64,000 bases of DNA, from assembly GCA_028698335.1 (NCBI GenBank), contig JAQVDP010000005.1, forward strand, positions 62,001 through 126,000, read 5' to 3'. Numbering within the stretch: position 1 is the stretch's first letter; each line of letters begins with the position of its first letter. The position numbers and the translations under genes were made by a program. Source of the stretch: Nevskiales bacterium (lineage in GTDB: Bacteria; Pseudomonadota; Gammaproteobacteria; Nevskiales; Nevskiaceae). Shown here in pieces: positions 44,846 to 55,265 of this stretch. The notes under the pieces were generated by a model. That model was not told the DNA's origin. It did not search any database and was given only the letters and a program-made list of their open reading frames with translations.

Positions 44846-45607
44846 TCAGAGGCCCTGAGCGATCAGACTGGCGCCCATCAGCAGCGTCAGTACCTCATAG
44901 GCGCGCTTGATGAAGCGATTGCCCCGCAACAGGCCCAGATGCGACCCGGCGTAGCCGCCGACGATCCCCGCGACGACCAGCGCCGGAACCCATGACCACT
45001 GCACCGGTCCGCTGTACGCGGCGGTCAGCGCGCCGGCGGAATTCCACAGCAGCCCGACCATGATCATCGTGATCGCGACCGCCTGACGGTAGTCGAAGCC
45101 GAACCAGGTCAGGAACAGCAGCGTCGTGAATACCCCGGGGCCCGACGGGACGAGACCGGTCAGCCAGCCGACGCCGAAGGTCAGCATGCAGCCGATGACG
45201 AAGCCGCGGCCGCTGCGGTTGATCGGGCGGCGCTCCAGTCCGAGCTGGGGCCGCAGGATCGAGTACAGGCCGAGTCCGATGTTCACCGCGCCGAATGCGA
45301 TCTTGCCGGGGCGGTCCGGAATCGACAGCGCGATGCGGGTGCCGAACACCACGCCCGGCAGTCCCAACAGCGTCATCAGCCCGAGAAAACGCCAGTCCAT
45401 GCCGCCTTCGCGGACATGGCGCAGTGTCGAACCGACCCCGAGCGCAACGACCGCGACCTTGTGGGTGGCGACGGCGCCGGCGAAGCTCAGGCCGAGCAGG
45501 ATCAGCGCCGGAAACTGCAGCAGGCCCGCGCCCCCGCCGGCGAGTGCCGAGAAGAAGCTGGCGAAGAAACCGGTGAGCAGCAGGCCGATGGCCTCGAAGG
45601 CGTCCAT
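44846..45607 (-). CDS. TSUP-family (TauE/SafE) permease
   Basis: A 253-residue membrane protein with about eight helices in two repeats (FFSALAGGGAGLLQFPALILLG and LTGLVPSGPGVFTTLLFLTWFG). TSUP members export sulfite, sulfoacetate or related organosulfur anions; the substrate here is unknown. It starts 14 bases after the gspF stop and is probably the last gene of the gsp transcript, though no functional link is evident. Confidence 0.9.
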   Translation of the reverse strand: MDAFEAIGLLLTGFFASFFSALAGGGAGLLQFPALILLGLSFAGAVATHKVAVVALGVGSTLRHVREGGMDWRFLGLMTLLGLPGVVFGTRIALSIPDRPGKIAFGAVNIGLGLYSILRPQLGLERRPINRSGRGFVIGCMLTFGVGWLTGLVPSGPGVFTTLLFLTWFGFDYRQAVAITMIMVGLLWNSAGALTAAYSGPVQWSWVPALVVAGIVGGYAGSHLGLLRGNRFIKRAYEVLTLLMGASLIAQGL

Positions 45608-45621
45608 CCGCTGGCGCGGGT

Positions 45622-46839
45622 CTACTGTACGAGCTGATTGAGATCGAAGATCGGCAGCAGGATCGCCATGACGATCAGCAGCACGACGCCGCCCATGACC
45701 AGGATCAGGACCGGCTCGAAGATGCCCATGACCGCGGCGATCAGGGTCTCGACTTCGCGCTCCTGGTTTTCCGCGGCATGACCGAGCATCTCGTCGAGCT
45801 TGCCGGACGATTCGCCGCTGGCAAGCAGGTGCACGGTGATCGGCGGAAACAGCTTGCTGGCCGCGAGCGACCGGCTCAGCGGTGCGCCTTCGCGCACACG
45901 CGAGGCGGCCTGCTCGATGGCCTCGCGCATCGGCAGATTGCTGACGACCTGGGTGCCGATCTGCAGCGCGTCGAGAATCGGCACGCCGCTGCCGAACAGA
46001 ATGCCCAGCGTGCGGGTGAAGCGGCCGGTGTTGGCGCCGCGTGTGAGCCGGCCGATCAGCGGAATGCGCAGCTGGAAGCGGTGGACCCGACGCTTGAAAC
46101 CGTCGTTGCGCATCATCTGCCGGAACACCAGGACCGCGATCGCCAGCAGGCTCAGCAGATAGATGCCGTAGTCGCGCAGGAAATCGGACATTGCGATCAG
46201 GCCGCGCGTCAGCGGCGGCAGTTCGGCGTCGATGCTGTTGAACACCTCGACGACCTGCGGCACGACGTAGGTCAGCAGCAGCATCACCACCGAGATGGCC
46301 ACCACCGTCAGGATCGCCGGGTAGAACGCGGCGAGCATGACCTTCTGCTGCATCACCTGGCGGCGTTCGACGTATTCGGCCAGACGCTCGAGGATGTAGT
46401 CCAGCTTGCCGGACTGCTCGCCGGCCTCGACCGTTGCCCGGAACAGCGGCGGGAAGGCGTTGGGAAACTGGTTGAGTGACTGCGCCAGCGAGCTGCCCTC
46501 GACGACACCCGAGCGCACACCCATCGCGATGCGCTTGACGCGCTTGCTCTCGCTCTGTTCGGCGACCGCGGTCAGGGCTTCGTCGATCGGCAGGCCCGAG
46601 CGGGTCAGTGTCGCCAGCTGCCGCGTGAACAGGGACAGTTCGGTGCTGCTGATACTGCCGCGATTTCGGGAGAACACCGAGCGTTGCGCGAGGCGCTCTT
46701 CCGCGACCTCGTTGATCTCGGTCGGCATCAGACCGCGCTCGCGCAGCATCTGGCGCGCGCTGCGCGGGGTGTCGCCTTCGATCAGTCCCTTGACCTGACG
46801 GCCACGCGCGTCGAGCGCGCTGTACTCGTACGCGGCCAT
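45622..46839 (-). CDS. gspF: Type II secretion inner-membrane platform protein GspF
   Basis: A 405-residue protein with the two homologous GspF domains and three membrane helices (about 170-195, 220-240 and 375-400). Diagnostic segments are MAAYEYSALDARGRQVKG, FTRQLATLTRSGLPIDEAL and its second copy FTRTLGILFGSGVPILDAL, with LASGESSGKLDEML. It follows gspE by 52 bases in the C-D-E-F operon. Confidence 0.95.
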   Translation of the reverse strand: MAAYEYSALDARGRQVKGLIEGDTPRSARQMLRERGLMPTEINEVAEERLAQRSVFSRNRGSISSTELSLFTRQLATLTRSGLPIDEALTAVAEQSESKRVKRIAMGVRSGVVEGSSLAQSLNQFPNAFPPLFRATVEAGEQSGKLDYILERLAEYVERRQVMQQKVMLAAFYPAILTVVAISVVMLLLTYVVPQVVEVFNSIDAELPPLTRGLIAMSDFLRDYGIYLLSLLAIAVLVFRQMMRNDGFKRRVHRFQLRIPLIGRLTRGANTGRFTRTLGILFGSGVPILDALQIGTQVVSNLPMREAIEQAASRVREGAPLSRSLAASKLFPPITVHLLASGESSGKLDEMLGHAAENQEREVETLIAAVMGIFEPVLILVMGGVVLLIVMAILLPIFDLNQLVQ

Positions 46840-46891
46840 CAGTCGGTCTTACGGAACGCCCGGAGGGCGCGGCGTGCGACGCTGCGCATGA

Positions 46892-48376
46892 TCATTCCTC
46901 GATCGTCACACGCAGGACTTCGCGCAACGTGGTCTCGCCAGCGAGCACCTTGCGCAGACCCGACTGCAGGATGCCGGCGCCTTTCTGTCGGGCGTAGGAT
47001 TCCAGGGCCTGTTCGGACGCGTTGTCGTGAATCAGCGCCTCGAAGCGGCGGTCGACCTCGATCAGCTCGTGAATACCGGTGCGCCCGTGGAAGCCGGTAT
47101 GACGGCATTGGGGGCAGCCGGCCGGCTTGTACAGGGTGACGTCCTTGGACAGCTCGACATGCAGCTGCTGCTTCTCGACGTCCGTCGCCGCATAGGGCTC
47201 CTTGCAACTGGGGCAGAGCCGACGGACCAGGCGCTGGGCCAGCAGGCCGACCAGCGACGACGACAGCTGATAGGGCTCCACGCCCATGTCGCGCAGGCGC
47301 GTCACCGCGCCGACCGCGGTGTTGGTGTGCAGCGTCGACAGCACCAGATGGCCGGTCTGCGAGGCCTGGACCGCGATCTGCGCGGTTTCCAGGTCACGGA
47401 TTTCGCCGACCATCACCACGTCCGGATCCTGGCGCAGGATCGCGCGCAGACCGCGGGCGAAGGTCATGTCGACCTTGGTGTTGACCTGGGTCTGGCCGAC
47501 GCCGTCGATGTAGTACTCGATCGGATCCTCGACCGTCATGATGTTGCGGCTACGGTCATTGAGCACCGACAGCGCCGAATACAGCGTGGTCGTCTTGCCC
47601 GAACCGGTCGGGCCGGTAACCAGCAGAATGCCGTAGGGACGGAAGATGATGCGCTTGAGCGTCGCAATCTCGGTGTCGTCGAGGCCGAGCTGTTCGAGAT
47701 CGAGGCGCTCGGCCTGCTTGTCGAGGATACGCATGACCACGCGTTCGCTGTTCTGCCCGGTCGGCAGGGTCGAGACACGCACGTCGACCTTGCGGCCGCC
47801 GAAGGCGCGTGAAATGCGGCCGTCCTGCGGCAGGCGTTTCTCGGCGATGTCGAGCTTGGCCATGACCTTGATGCGCGAGACCAGACGCGGTGCCAGGCTC
47901 TTCGGGGGCGACATCACTTCGCGCAGCACGCCGTCGACACGGAAACGGATCTGCAGGCGGCTTTCGAAGCTCTCGACGTGGATGTCGGACGCGTTTTCGC
48001 GAATTGCCTCGACCAGCAGACTGTTGATGAACTTGATGACCGGCGCGTCGTCGTCGGATTCGAGCAGGTCCTGGTTTTCATGCAGGGCCTGGGCGAGCGA
48101 GTCCAGGTCCGCGTCGTCTTCGTCCAGGCCTGACATCAGGCTGGCGGTGTCGGTGGTCTGACCCTCGTAGGTCCGTGCCAGCAGCGCGTCGAACTCGGAC
48201 GGCGAGATGTTGCGCAATCGCAGCGGGCGCCCCAGGAAGCGACGCGTCTCCTGCACCGAGTCGATCGAGACGCCCGGGCGTGCCACGACCACCACGTGAT
48301 CGCCGAGATCCTCCGTGGCGATCAGTCCGGTTCGCTTGGCGAAGGCGAACGAAGGGCGCCGAAACTCTGCAGACAT
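46892..48376 (-). CDS. gspE: Type II secretion ATPase GspE
   Basis: A 494-residue hexameric ATPase that drives pseudopilus assembly. It has the N-terminal GspL-binding domain, then SDIHVESFESRLQIRFRVDG, Walker A GPTGSGKTTTLYSAL, the Asp box TVEDPIEYYIDGVGQ, Walker B VVMVGEIRDLETA and the zinc-finger pairs CPSC and CPQC. ATG 48376 (MSAEFRRPSFAFAKR) begins 11 bases after the gspD stop. A much longer open frame continues upstream but lies across gspD and has no GspE homology there. Confidence 0.95.
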   Translation of the reverse strand: MSAEFRRPSFAFAKRTGLIATEDLGDHVVVVARPGVSIDSVQETRRFLGRPLRLRNISPSEFDALLARTYEGQTTDTASLMSGLDEDDADLDSLAQALHENQDLLESDDDAPVIKFINSLLVEAIRENASDIHVESFESRLQIRFRVDGVLREVMSPPKSLAPRLVSRIKVMAKLDIAEKRLPQDGRISRAFGGRKVDVRVSTLPTGQNSERVVMRILDKQAERLDLEQLGLDDTEIATLKRIIFRPYGILLVTGPTGSGKTTTLYSALSVLNDRSRNIMTVEDPIEYYIDGVGQTQVNTKVDMTFARGLRAILRQDPDVVMVGEIRDLETAQIAVQASQTGHLVLSTLHTNTAVGAVTRLRDMGVEPYQLSSSLVGLLAQRLVRRLCPSCKEPYAATDVEKQQLHVELSKDVTLYKPAGCPQCRHTGFHGRTGIHELIEVDRRFEALIHDNASEQALESYARQKGAGILQSGLRKVLAGETTLREVLRVTIEE

Positions 48377-48387
48377 ACGCGGTCGGA

Positions 48388-50406
48388 CTATTCGGTTTCG
48401 GGCGCAGGCGCAGCGGCCGGCTCGGTCGCCGCCGGTTCGCCGGACGGTTCCGAGGGTGGTACCTGCGCCTTGTATTCCTCGAACGGCATCAGCAGCGGGC
48501 GCGGGCTCTTGCCGACGAATGGCGCGGCACCCGGTGCCGAGTTGAGCTGCGTCCGGCGTACGTTTTCGTACTTCTTGCGCGTGTAATAGTCGATGTCGCT
48601 CTGCTTGGTCAGCACCGACGGCCGGATGAACAGCATCAGGTTGTTCTTGGTCTTGTCGACCTTGCGGAAGCGGAACAGCGCGCCGAGCAGCGGGATGTCG
48701 CCGAGGAAGGGCACGCTGCGCTTCTGATCCTGGATCTGGTCGTCGATGAGGCCGGCGATGACCAGCACCTGGCCGTTCTCGACGCTGACGACATTCGACA
48801 GGGTGCGCTTGTTGGTGATCAGGTCCGACGCGCCGGCGGTTCCGCTGGCGACGCTGGAGATCTCCAGTTCCAGCTTCAGCTTGATGCTGGCGCCCTTGCT
48901 GATCTGCGGCGTGACCGCCAGGGTCAGGCCGACGTCCTTGCGCTGGATGGTCTGGAACGGATTGACGACGCCAGAGGTGTTGGAGGTGCCGGTGTTGCTG
49001 TACTGGCCGCTCAGGAACGGGACTTCCTGGCCGACGGAGAACTTGGCTTCCTCGTTGTCCATCGTGACCAGCGTCGGCGTCGACAGCACGTTGGTGTCGC
49101 CGTCGCCCTTGAGCGCCTTGAGCAGCAGGCCGAAGGTGGTGCCGTTGTTGCCGCCGTCCAGGCCCGCGCCGATGTTGATGCCCTGTCCGATCGCGCCGAG
49201 CGCGGCGGTCGAGGTGCCCGAGGTTGCCGCCGACGCCAGTGCACTGAGGGTCGTCGGATCGAGGATGCCGGCGGCGGCGACGCGGTCGCCGTTGAACACC
49301 GCCCAGTCCACGCCGAGCTGATTCGAGCGCTTGGCGCCGACGTCCGCGATGATCGCCTCGACCAGCACCTGCGAGCGCTGGATGTCGAGCTGGGCGATCA
49401 CGTCGCGAATCTGGCGCATGATCTTCGGTGCCGCGGTGATGATCAGCGCGTTGGTATCGGTGTCGGCCAGGACGCGGGCCTGGCCGTAGGCGCCGGCAGC
49501 GCCCTGGGCAGCCGCCGGTGCCGCTCCGCCCGCGTTGCGCGACTTGCCGACTTCCTGTGCGTAGCCCTCCAGGATCGGGGCCAGATTCTCGGCGCTGGCG
49601 TACTGCAGGTAGACGACCTGGGTCGCGCCGTCGTCCTTCAGCGGAATGTCGAGCTGCTTGATGACGTCGATGAATTTCTGGCGTTCGCTCTTGTCGCCGC
49701 CGATGAGGATGCTGTTGCTGCGTTCGTCGGCGATGATCGTCGCCGGCTTGTTGGTCGGGTCCGCCTGCTTGTCCTGCTGGGTCATCGCGGTGAGGATGCG
49801 GACCACCTCGCTGGCCGATGCGTATTCGAGCCGGATGTACTGGATGTCGCGGTCGCCGGCCTGATCCATCTGTGTGATCAGTTTGCCGAGGCGCTCCACG
49901 TTGGCGGCGCGGTCGGCGATGATCAGCGTGTTGTTCGGCTGGTAGGCTGCGAGATGACCCCACTGCGGTACCAGCGGACGCAGGATCGGCACCATCTGCG
50001 CGGAATTGATGTTCTGCAGCTGGAACACATGGGTCACGATTTCGTCGATCGGCAGCCTGCTGGCGTTGCCGAAGGCGCCGCTGCCTTCCTGACGGGCGGT
50101 GGCTTCGGGGATGATCTTGATCGTGTCGCCGGACGGGACCGCCGCGAAGCCGTTGACGGACAGCACCGCCAGGAAGGTTTCGTAAAGGCCGTCCTCGCTC
50201 ATCGGCGAGGCGCTGATGACCGTGACCTTGCCCTTGACCCGGGCATCGACGATGAAATTCTTGCCGGTGACCTCGCTGACGGTCGCGATCAGCGTGCTGA
50301 TGTCCGCGTCCTTGAGGTTGAGCGTGACGTCGGCGTGCGCCGGCACTGCCACTGCAATCGCGAGCGCGGCGCAGAGCCGGCGCAGGGTCGGAAATCGCAT
50401 CTTCAT
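48388..50406 (-). CDS. gspD: Type II secretion secretin GspD
   Basis: A 672-residue outer-membrane channel protein with a signal peptide (cut near AHA|DVTLNLKDAD). N0-N3 domains follow to about residue 340; N2-N3 contain FQLQNINSAQMVPILRPLVP and VVYLQYASAENLAPIL. The C-terminal secretin domain has VLVEAIIADV, VLSTPTLVTMDNEEAKFSVGQEVPF and VENGQVLVIAGLIDDQ. A Pro/Glu/Ala-rich tail replaces a clear S-domain. It is transcribed after gspC with four bases between. Confidence 0.95.
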   Translation of the reverse strand: MKMRFPTLRRLCAALAIAVAVPAHADVTLNLKDADISTLIATVSEVTGKNFIVDARVKGKVTVISASPMSEDGLYETFLAVLSVNGFAAVPSGDTIKIIPEATARQEGSGAFGNASRLPIDEIVTHVFQLQNINSAQMVPILRPLVPQWGHLAAYQPNNTLIIADRAANVERLGKLITQMDQAGDRDIQYIRLEYASASEVVRILTAMTQQDKQADPTNKPATIIADERSNSILIGGDKSERQKFIDVIKQLDIPLKDDGATQVVYLQYASAENLAPILEGYAQEVGKSRNAGGAAPAAAQGAAGAYGQARVLADTDTNALIITAAPKIMRQIRDVIAQLDIQRSQVLVEAIIADVGAKRSNQLGVDWAVFNGDRVAAAGILDPTTLSALASAATSGTSTAALGAIGQGINIGAGLDGGNNGTTFGLLLKALKGDGDTNVLSTPTLVTMDNEEAKFSVGQEVPFLSGQYSNTGTSNTSGVVNPFQTIQRKDVGLTLAVTPQISKGASIKLKLELEISSVASGTAGASDLITNKRTLSNVVSVENGQVLVIAGLIDDQIQDQKRSVPFLGDIPLLGALFRFRKVDKTKNNLMLFIRPSVLTKQSDIDYYTRKKYENVRRTQLNSAPGAAPFVGKSPRPLLMPFEEYKAQVPPSEPSGEPAATEPAAAPAPETE

Positions 50407-50410
50407 AGGA

Positions 50411-51283
50411 TCAGTTGAGACTCAGGTTCAGCATCTGCGACTGTCCGCCGCGCTCGATGGTCAGGGAGACACTGGTGGCCTGACTGAGCTCCCCGAGGAG
50501 TTGCAAGGCTTTCTGATTGTCGTCCAATTGTACGCCATTGACCGCCGTGACCAGATCGCCGGGGCGCAGTCCGAGGTTCTTGAAGATCTCTCGTTCGCGC
50601 CCCGGATAGAGGCGATAGCCGCGCAGCTTGCCGTTGAAGTTGGCCGGTTGCACCCGCAGGTAGTTCGACGCCTTGGTCGGATCGCTGAGGATCTCGCTGC
50701 GGATCTTGTTGAGCGACGCGGCGTTCGGATCGGCCGATGCGCGCGAGACGGCCGCGACGTTTGCGCGGCTGGGGGCGTCCTTGTCCAGGCGCAGGGTCTC
50801 GAAATTGCCCTGGCGCTCGAGGATGACCCGGTCCGGATAGACCGCCTTCAGGCTGACTCCGGAGATGACCTCGTCACCGACCGCGTAGGGCTTTTCCTCG
50901 CCGTTGGAGGCGGCAATCAGGGCGCGTGAAGTGGGTGCATCGTCTGTGCCGGCGAGGACGCCCATCAACTTCAGCGACAGCCGGGTGTCCGGGGCCTCTT
51001 CGGCATGCGTCTCGGTCAGCTCCGGTGCCGCAGCGGTGCCGAACAGCTGGCGTCCGATCACGGATGACACGTCGAGCGTGGTCCGTGACGTCGGGGTGGC
51101 TGATTTCGAGACCGGCGCCGGCCGCCAGCGGGCAGCCTCCGGAGCCGGTACCAGCGCCCACGCCAACTGCGCCAGCAGCCACGCGACAGTGGCGGTCAGC
51201 ACGATATTGACAGTGGTGCTCAGATATCCAACGTAGCGCTCGTAGAGAGCGGCCAGACGCTGGGCGTTCAGTGTTTCGGGCAT
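50411..51283 (-). CDS. gspC: Type II secretion coupling protein GspC
   Basis: A 290-residue inner-membrane protein with one N-terminal helix (about 22-43). The periplasmic HR domain (IGRQLFG, LSLKLMGVLAG, SRALIAASNGEEKPYAVGDEV) binds the secretin, and the C-terminal PDZ-like domain has GYRLYPGREREIFKNLGLRPGDLVTAVNG. It heads the C-D-E-F operon and is divergent from the adenylate cyclase gene. Confidence 0.93.
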   Translation of the reverse strand: MPETLNAQRLAALYERYVGYLSTTVNIVLTATVAWLLAQLAWALVPAPEAARWRPAPVSKSATPTSRTTLDVSSVIGRQLFGTAAAPELTETHAEEAPDTRLSLKLMGVLAGTDDAPTSRALIAASNGEEKPYAVGDEVISGVSLKAVYPDRVILERQGNFETLRLDKDAPSRANVAAVSRASADPNAASLNKIRSEILSDPTKASNYLRVQPANFNGKLRGYRLYPGREREIFKNLGLRPGDLVTAVNGVQLDDNQKALQLLGELSQATSVSLTIERGGQSQMLNLSLN

Positions 51284-51285
51284 AA

Positions 51286-51293
51286 GCTAAGAT
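51286..51293 (+). promoter_or_regulatory. -10 candidate for the CHASE2 cyclase
   Basis: GC-TAAGAT sits between the divergent gspC and cyclase genes, with TTCAGT 15 bases upstream as a weak -35. A start near 51300 gives a leader of about 96 bases and excludes the TTG at 51300 as translation start. Confidence 0.42.
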
Positions 51294-51395
51294 GATACCT
51301 TGTCGACCGAGGCCGACGATACCGCCGGCGGGGTCTGCGCCCGGGTCCGGGGCCTGCCGTCGATCCGCAGCCCGGAACTGGAGGGGGAGCGAGGC

Positions 51396-53621
51396 ATGGG
51401 TGCGCGCAGCATGGTCCGTCTGGGTATCAGCGCCGTTGTCTTCGTCATATTTCTGTTGCATGCCGGGCGCTGGATGCCCTTGCGTCTGCTCGACGTTGTT
51501 GAATCCTTCACCTATGACGCCCGTGTCAGGCTGACGGTTCCCGGTACCCCCGACCCGCGTATCGTCATTGTCGACCTCGATGAGCGCAGCCTGGCCGAGG
51601 AAGGCTGGCCGTGGCCGCGTTACAAGTTTGCGCAGTTTGTGCGACAACTTTTCGATCGGTACCAGATCGGTGCGGTGGGATTCGACGTGGTGTTCGCCGA
51701 GCCAGATGCCCAGGCGTCGCAACTGTGGGACCGCCTGATCACGCACGAGTTCGCCCAGATCCCCGAAGTCGTGGAGCGATCCGGGCGCATCCGCGCCGCC
51801 CTCGACTACGACCGCCAGTTCGGCCAGGCCCTGGAGGGGCGGGCCGCGGTGCTGGGCTATTTCTTCAAGTCCCGGCTCGAGCCGTCCGAGGCGGAGGCCA
51901 CGGGGGCGATCTGCGCGCCGGTCATCGATGCACAGGCCAACCGGCTGAATGCCGTCGACTTCGTCACGGCGGCCGGCGTCGGCGGAAATGTCGCGGCCAT
52001 TCAGGCCGGAACGCCGCATTGCGGCTTCTTCGACAACCCGCTGGTGGATCATGACGGCGTTTACCGGCGGGTGCCGCTGCTGCAGCGCTACGGCGGTGCG
52101 GTCTACGGTTCGCTCGCACTTGAAACGGTCCGTCTGGCGCTCGGCAATCCGCCGGTGCACCTGCAGTTCGATCCGCCCGATGTGCGGACTTCGCTGCATC
52201 TGGAGGCGGTCCGGGTCGGCGATCTCGCGGTCCCGGTCGACGAGCAGGCCGCGGTTTACGTCCCGTACCGGGGTGGGAATCGCACGTTCCGGTATGTCTC
52301 GGCCGCCGATGTGCTCAATGGGCGCGTCGCCGAGCCGGAGCTGCTGCGCAATGCCATCGTCCTGGTCGGGACGACCGCCGCCGGCCTGCTCGATCTGCGC
52401 AGTACGCCGGTCAGCCGTGTTTTCGCGGGGGTCGAGGTTCACGCCAACATCATCTCCGGCATCCTCGATGGCCGGATCCGGCAGAAGGCGCCGTACTACT
52501 CCGGGATCGAGGCCACCATGCTGGCGTTGATCGCGATGCTTCTGGCCTGGGCGTTCACGCGCCTTTCAGCCCTGAACAGCGCATTGGTCACCTCGGCGGT
52601 CCTGATGGCGATCGTCGGGCTGGCCTTCGCGATGTGGAGCGGGGCGAATTTCATCATGCCGCTGGGGGTGCCGCTCGCGTTCACGCTGGTGCTGTTCACC
52701 GCGCAACTGCTCTACGGCTATTTCGTCGAGTCCCGGGGCAAGCGGGAGATCTCGCGCCTGTTCGGACAGTACGTTCCACCCCAGCTCGTGGAGGAGATGG
52801 CCGAGCATCCCGAGGCCGTGTCGATGGAGGGCGAGAGCCGCGAGATGAGCGTCCTGTTCTCCGACGTCCGCGGTTTCACCACCATTTCCGAGCGGCTGGA
52901 CGCGCGCGACCTCGCGGAGCTGATGAACCGGCTGCTGAGTGCGCAGACGCGTGTGATCCAGAGCCACCGCGGCACCATCGACAAGTACATGGGTGACGCG
53001 GTCATGGCGTTCTGGGGCGCGCCGCTGCCCGATCCGGAGCATGGATTCCGCGCGCTGCAGGCGGCGCTGGAGATGGTGGCTGCGGTGGAGGCACTCGACG
53101 CGGATCTCAAGGCGCGCGGCTGGCCGCAGCTGCGTGTCGGTGTCGGCGTCAATACCGGCAAGATGAGTGTCGGCAACATGGGTTCGGAGTTCCGCGTCGC
53201 GTACACGGTGATGGGCGATGCGGTGAATCTGGGATCCCGCCTCGAGGGACTGACCAAGGAGTACGGGGTCAGCGTCATCTGTTCGGAGAGCACCCGGACC
53301 ACGGCGCCGGCCGACTGGGCGTTCCGCGAGCTGGATCAGGTGCGGGTCAAGGGCAAGCGCGAGCCGGTCGCGATCTACGAACCCATTGGCCCCAAGGACC
53401 GCCTCGATCCCGGGCTGCGGGAGGATCTGGCGCGGCACCGGGGCGCGCTGCGCCTGTACCGGGCGCAGAAATGGGATCAGGCCGAGGTCGAGTTCTACAA
53501 TCTTCAGCAGGGCGAACGCCCGCACCGGGTGTACGCCCTGTTTCTGGAGCGCATCGCGTGGCTGCGCAAGAATCCGCCGGGTTCCGACTGGGACGGAGCG
53601 TTCACGTTCACGCACAAGTAG
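51396..53621 (+). CDS. CHASE2-domain adenylate cyclase (class III)
   Basis: A 741-residue membrane cyclase. The N-terminal helix is followed by a periplasmic CHASE2 sensor domain (about 35-330; [45 protein letters not shown]). Next come three helices (about 370-445) and the class III catalytic domain. Metal Asp490 (FSDVRGF) and Asp534 ([10 protein letters not shown]) are intact, Lys530 is the adenine-selecting residue, and NLGSRLE carries the transition-state Asn and Arg. The protein should make cAMP. ATG 51396 is chosen for the GGAGGGGGA site seven bases upstream. It is divergent from gspC. Confidence 0.92.
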   Translation: MGARSMVRLGISAVVFVIFLLHAGRWMPLRLLDVVESFTYDARVRLTVPGTPDPRIVIVDLDERSLAEEGWPWPRYKFAQFVRQLFDRYQIGAVGFDVVFAEPDAQASQLWDRLITHEFAQIPEVVERSGRIRAALDYDRQFGQALEGRAAVLGYFFKSRLEPSEAEATGAICAPVIDAQANRLNAVDFVTAAGVGGNVAAIQAGTPHCGFFDNPLVDHDGVYRRVPLLQRYGGAVYGSLALETVRLALGNPPVHLQFDPPDVRTSLHLEAVRVGDLAVPVDEQAAVYVPYRGGNRTFRYVSAADVLNGRVAEPELLRNAIVLVGTTAAGLLDLRSTPVSRVFAGVEVHANIISGILDGRIRQKAPYYSGIEATMLALIAMLLAWAFTRLSALNSALVTSAVLMAIVGLAFAMWSGANFIMPLGVPLAFTLVLFTAQLLYGYFVESRGKREISRLFGQYVPPQLVEEMAEHPEAVSMEGESREMSVLFSDVRGFTTISERLDARDLAELMNRLLSAQTRVIQSHRGTIDKYMGDAVMAFWGAPLPDPEHGFRALQAALEMVAAVEALDADLKARGWPQLRVGVGVNTGKMSVGNMGSEFRVAYTVMGDAVNLGSRLEGLTKEYGVSVICSESTRTTAPADWAFRELDQVRVKGKREPVAIYEPIGPKDRLDPGLREDLARHRGALRLYRAQKWDQAEVEFYNLQQGERPHRVYALFLERIAWLRKNPPGSDWDGAFTFTHK

Positions 53622-53668
53622 GCCCGCGCCGGCAACGGGCGGCGGCATCACAGCATAGTGAAGATGGC

Positions 53669-54835
<1,167 letters not shown>

Positions 54836-54899
54836 GCGCGGTCAGACGCTTGCGCTTGCAATGCCCGATCGGAGTCCCCAAGTTAGGGGGTAGCAACGC

Positions 54900-54905
54900 T
54901 ACACT
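54900..54905 (+). promoter_or_regulatory. -10 candidate for clpS
   Basis: TACACT in GCTACACT ends six bases before the A of ATG 54912. The transcript would begin at or one base before the start codon, implying a leaderless clpS mRNA. No Shine-Dalgarno sequence precedes the ATG. Confidence 0.5.
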
Positions 54906-54911
54906 GGTGTC

Positions 54912-55232
54912 ATGAGCGACGAGGTCAAAAAGGATTCAGGTCAGGGCCTGGTGGTCGAAGAGGCCAAGCCCAAGCTGGCGCAGCCGCCGCTGTACAAGGT
55001 GGTCATGCTCAACGACGACTACACCCCGATGGACTTCGTGGTCCAGGTCTTGCAACAGTTTTTTCACCACTCGCGGGAAAAGGCGGTGCAGATCATGTTG
55101 CAGGTTCATACACACGGGCGCGGCGTCGCCGGGGTTTTCCCCGCCGAGATCGCCGAAACCAAGACCGCGCAGGTCAATGGCTATGCGCGACAGCACCACC
55201 ATCCGTTGCTGACCGTGATGGAGAAGGCCTGA
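54912..55232 (+). CDS. clpS: ClpS N-degron adaptor
   Basis: A 106-residue adaptor that delivers proteins with N-terminal Leu, Phe, Tyr or Trp to ClpAP. It has a flexible N-terminal extension and the binding-pocket core [24 protein letters not shown], then [23 protein letters not shown]. The clpA gene begins 33 bases downstream. Confidence 0.97.
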   Translation: MSDEVKKDSGQGLVVEEAKPKLAQPPLYKVVMLNDDYTPMDFVVQVLQQFFHHSREKAVQIMLQVHTHGRGVAGVFPAEIAETKTAQVNGYARQHHHPLLTVMEKA

Positions 55233-55265
55233 TTCAGGCCGTCCAAGACGCTGGAGGCTCGACCT

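Noticed and set aside
48377..49963. N-terminal extension of the gspE frame by over 500 codons
   Set aside because: The extension lies inside gspD in another frame and is Arg/Gly-rich without homology; GspE begins at ATG 48376.
51300..51395. TTG 51300 as start of the cyclase
   Set aside because: It coincides with the predicted transcription start and lacks a ribosome site, whereas ATG 51396 has a strong one.
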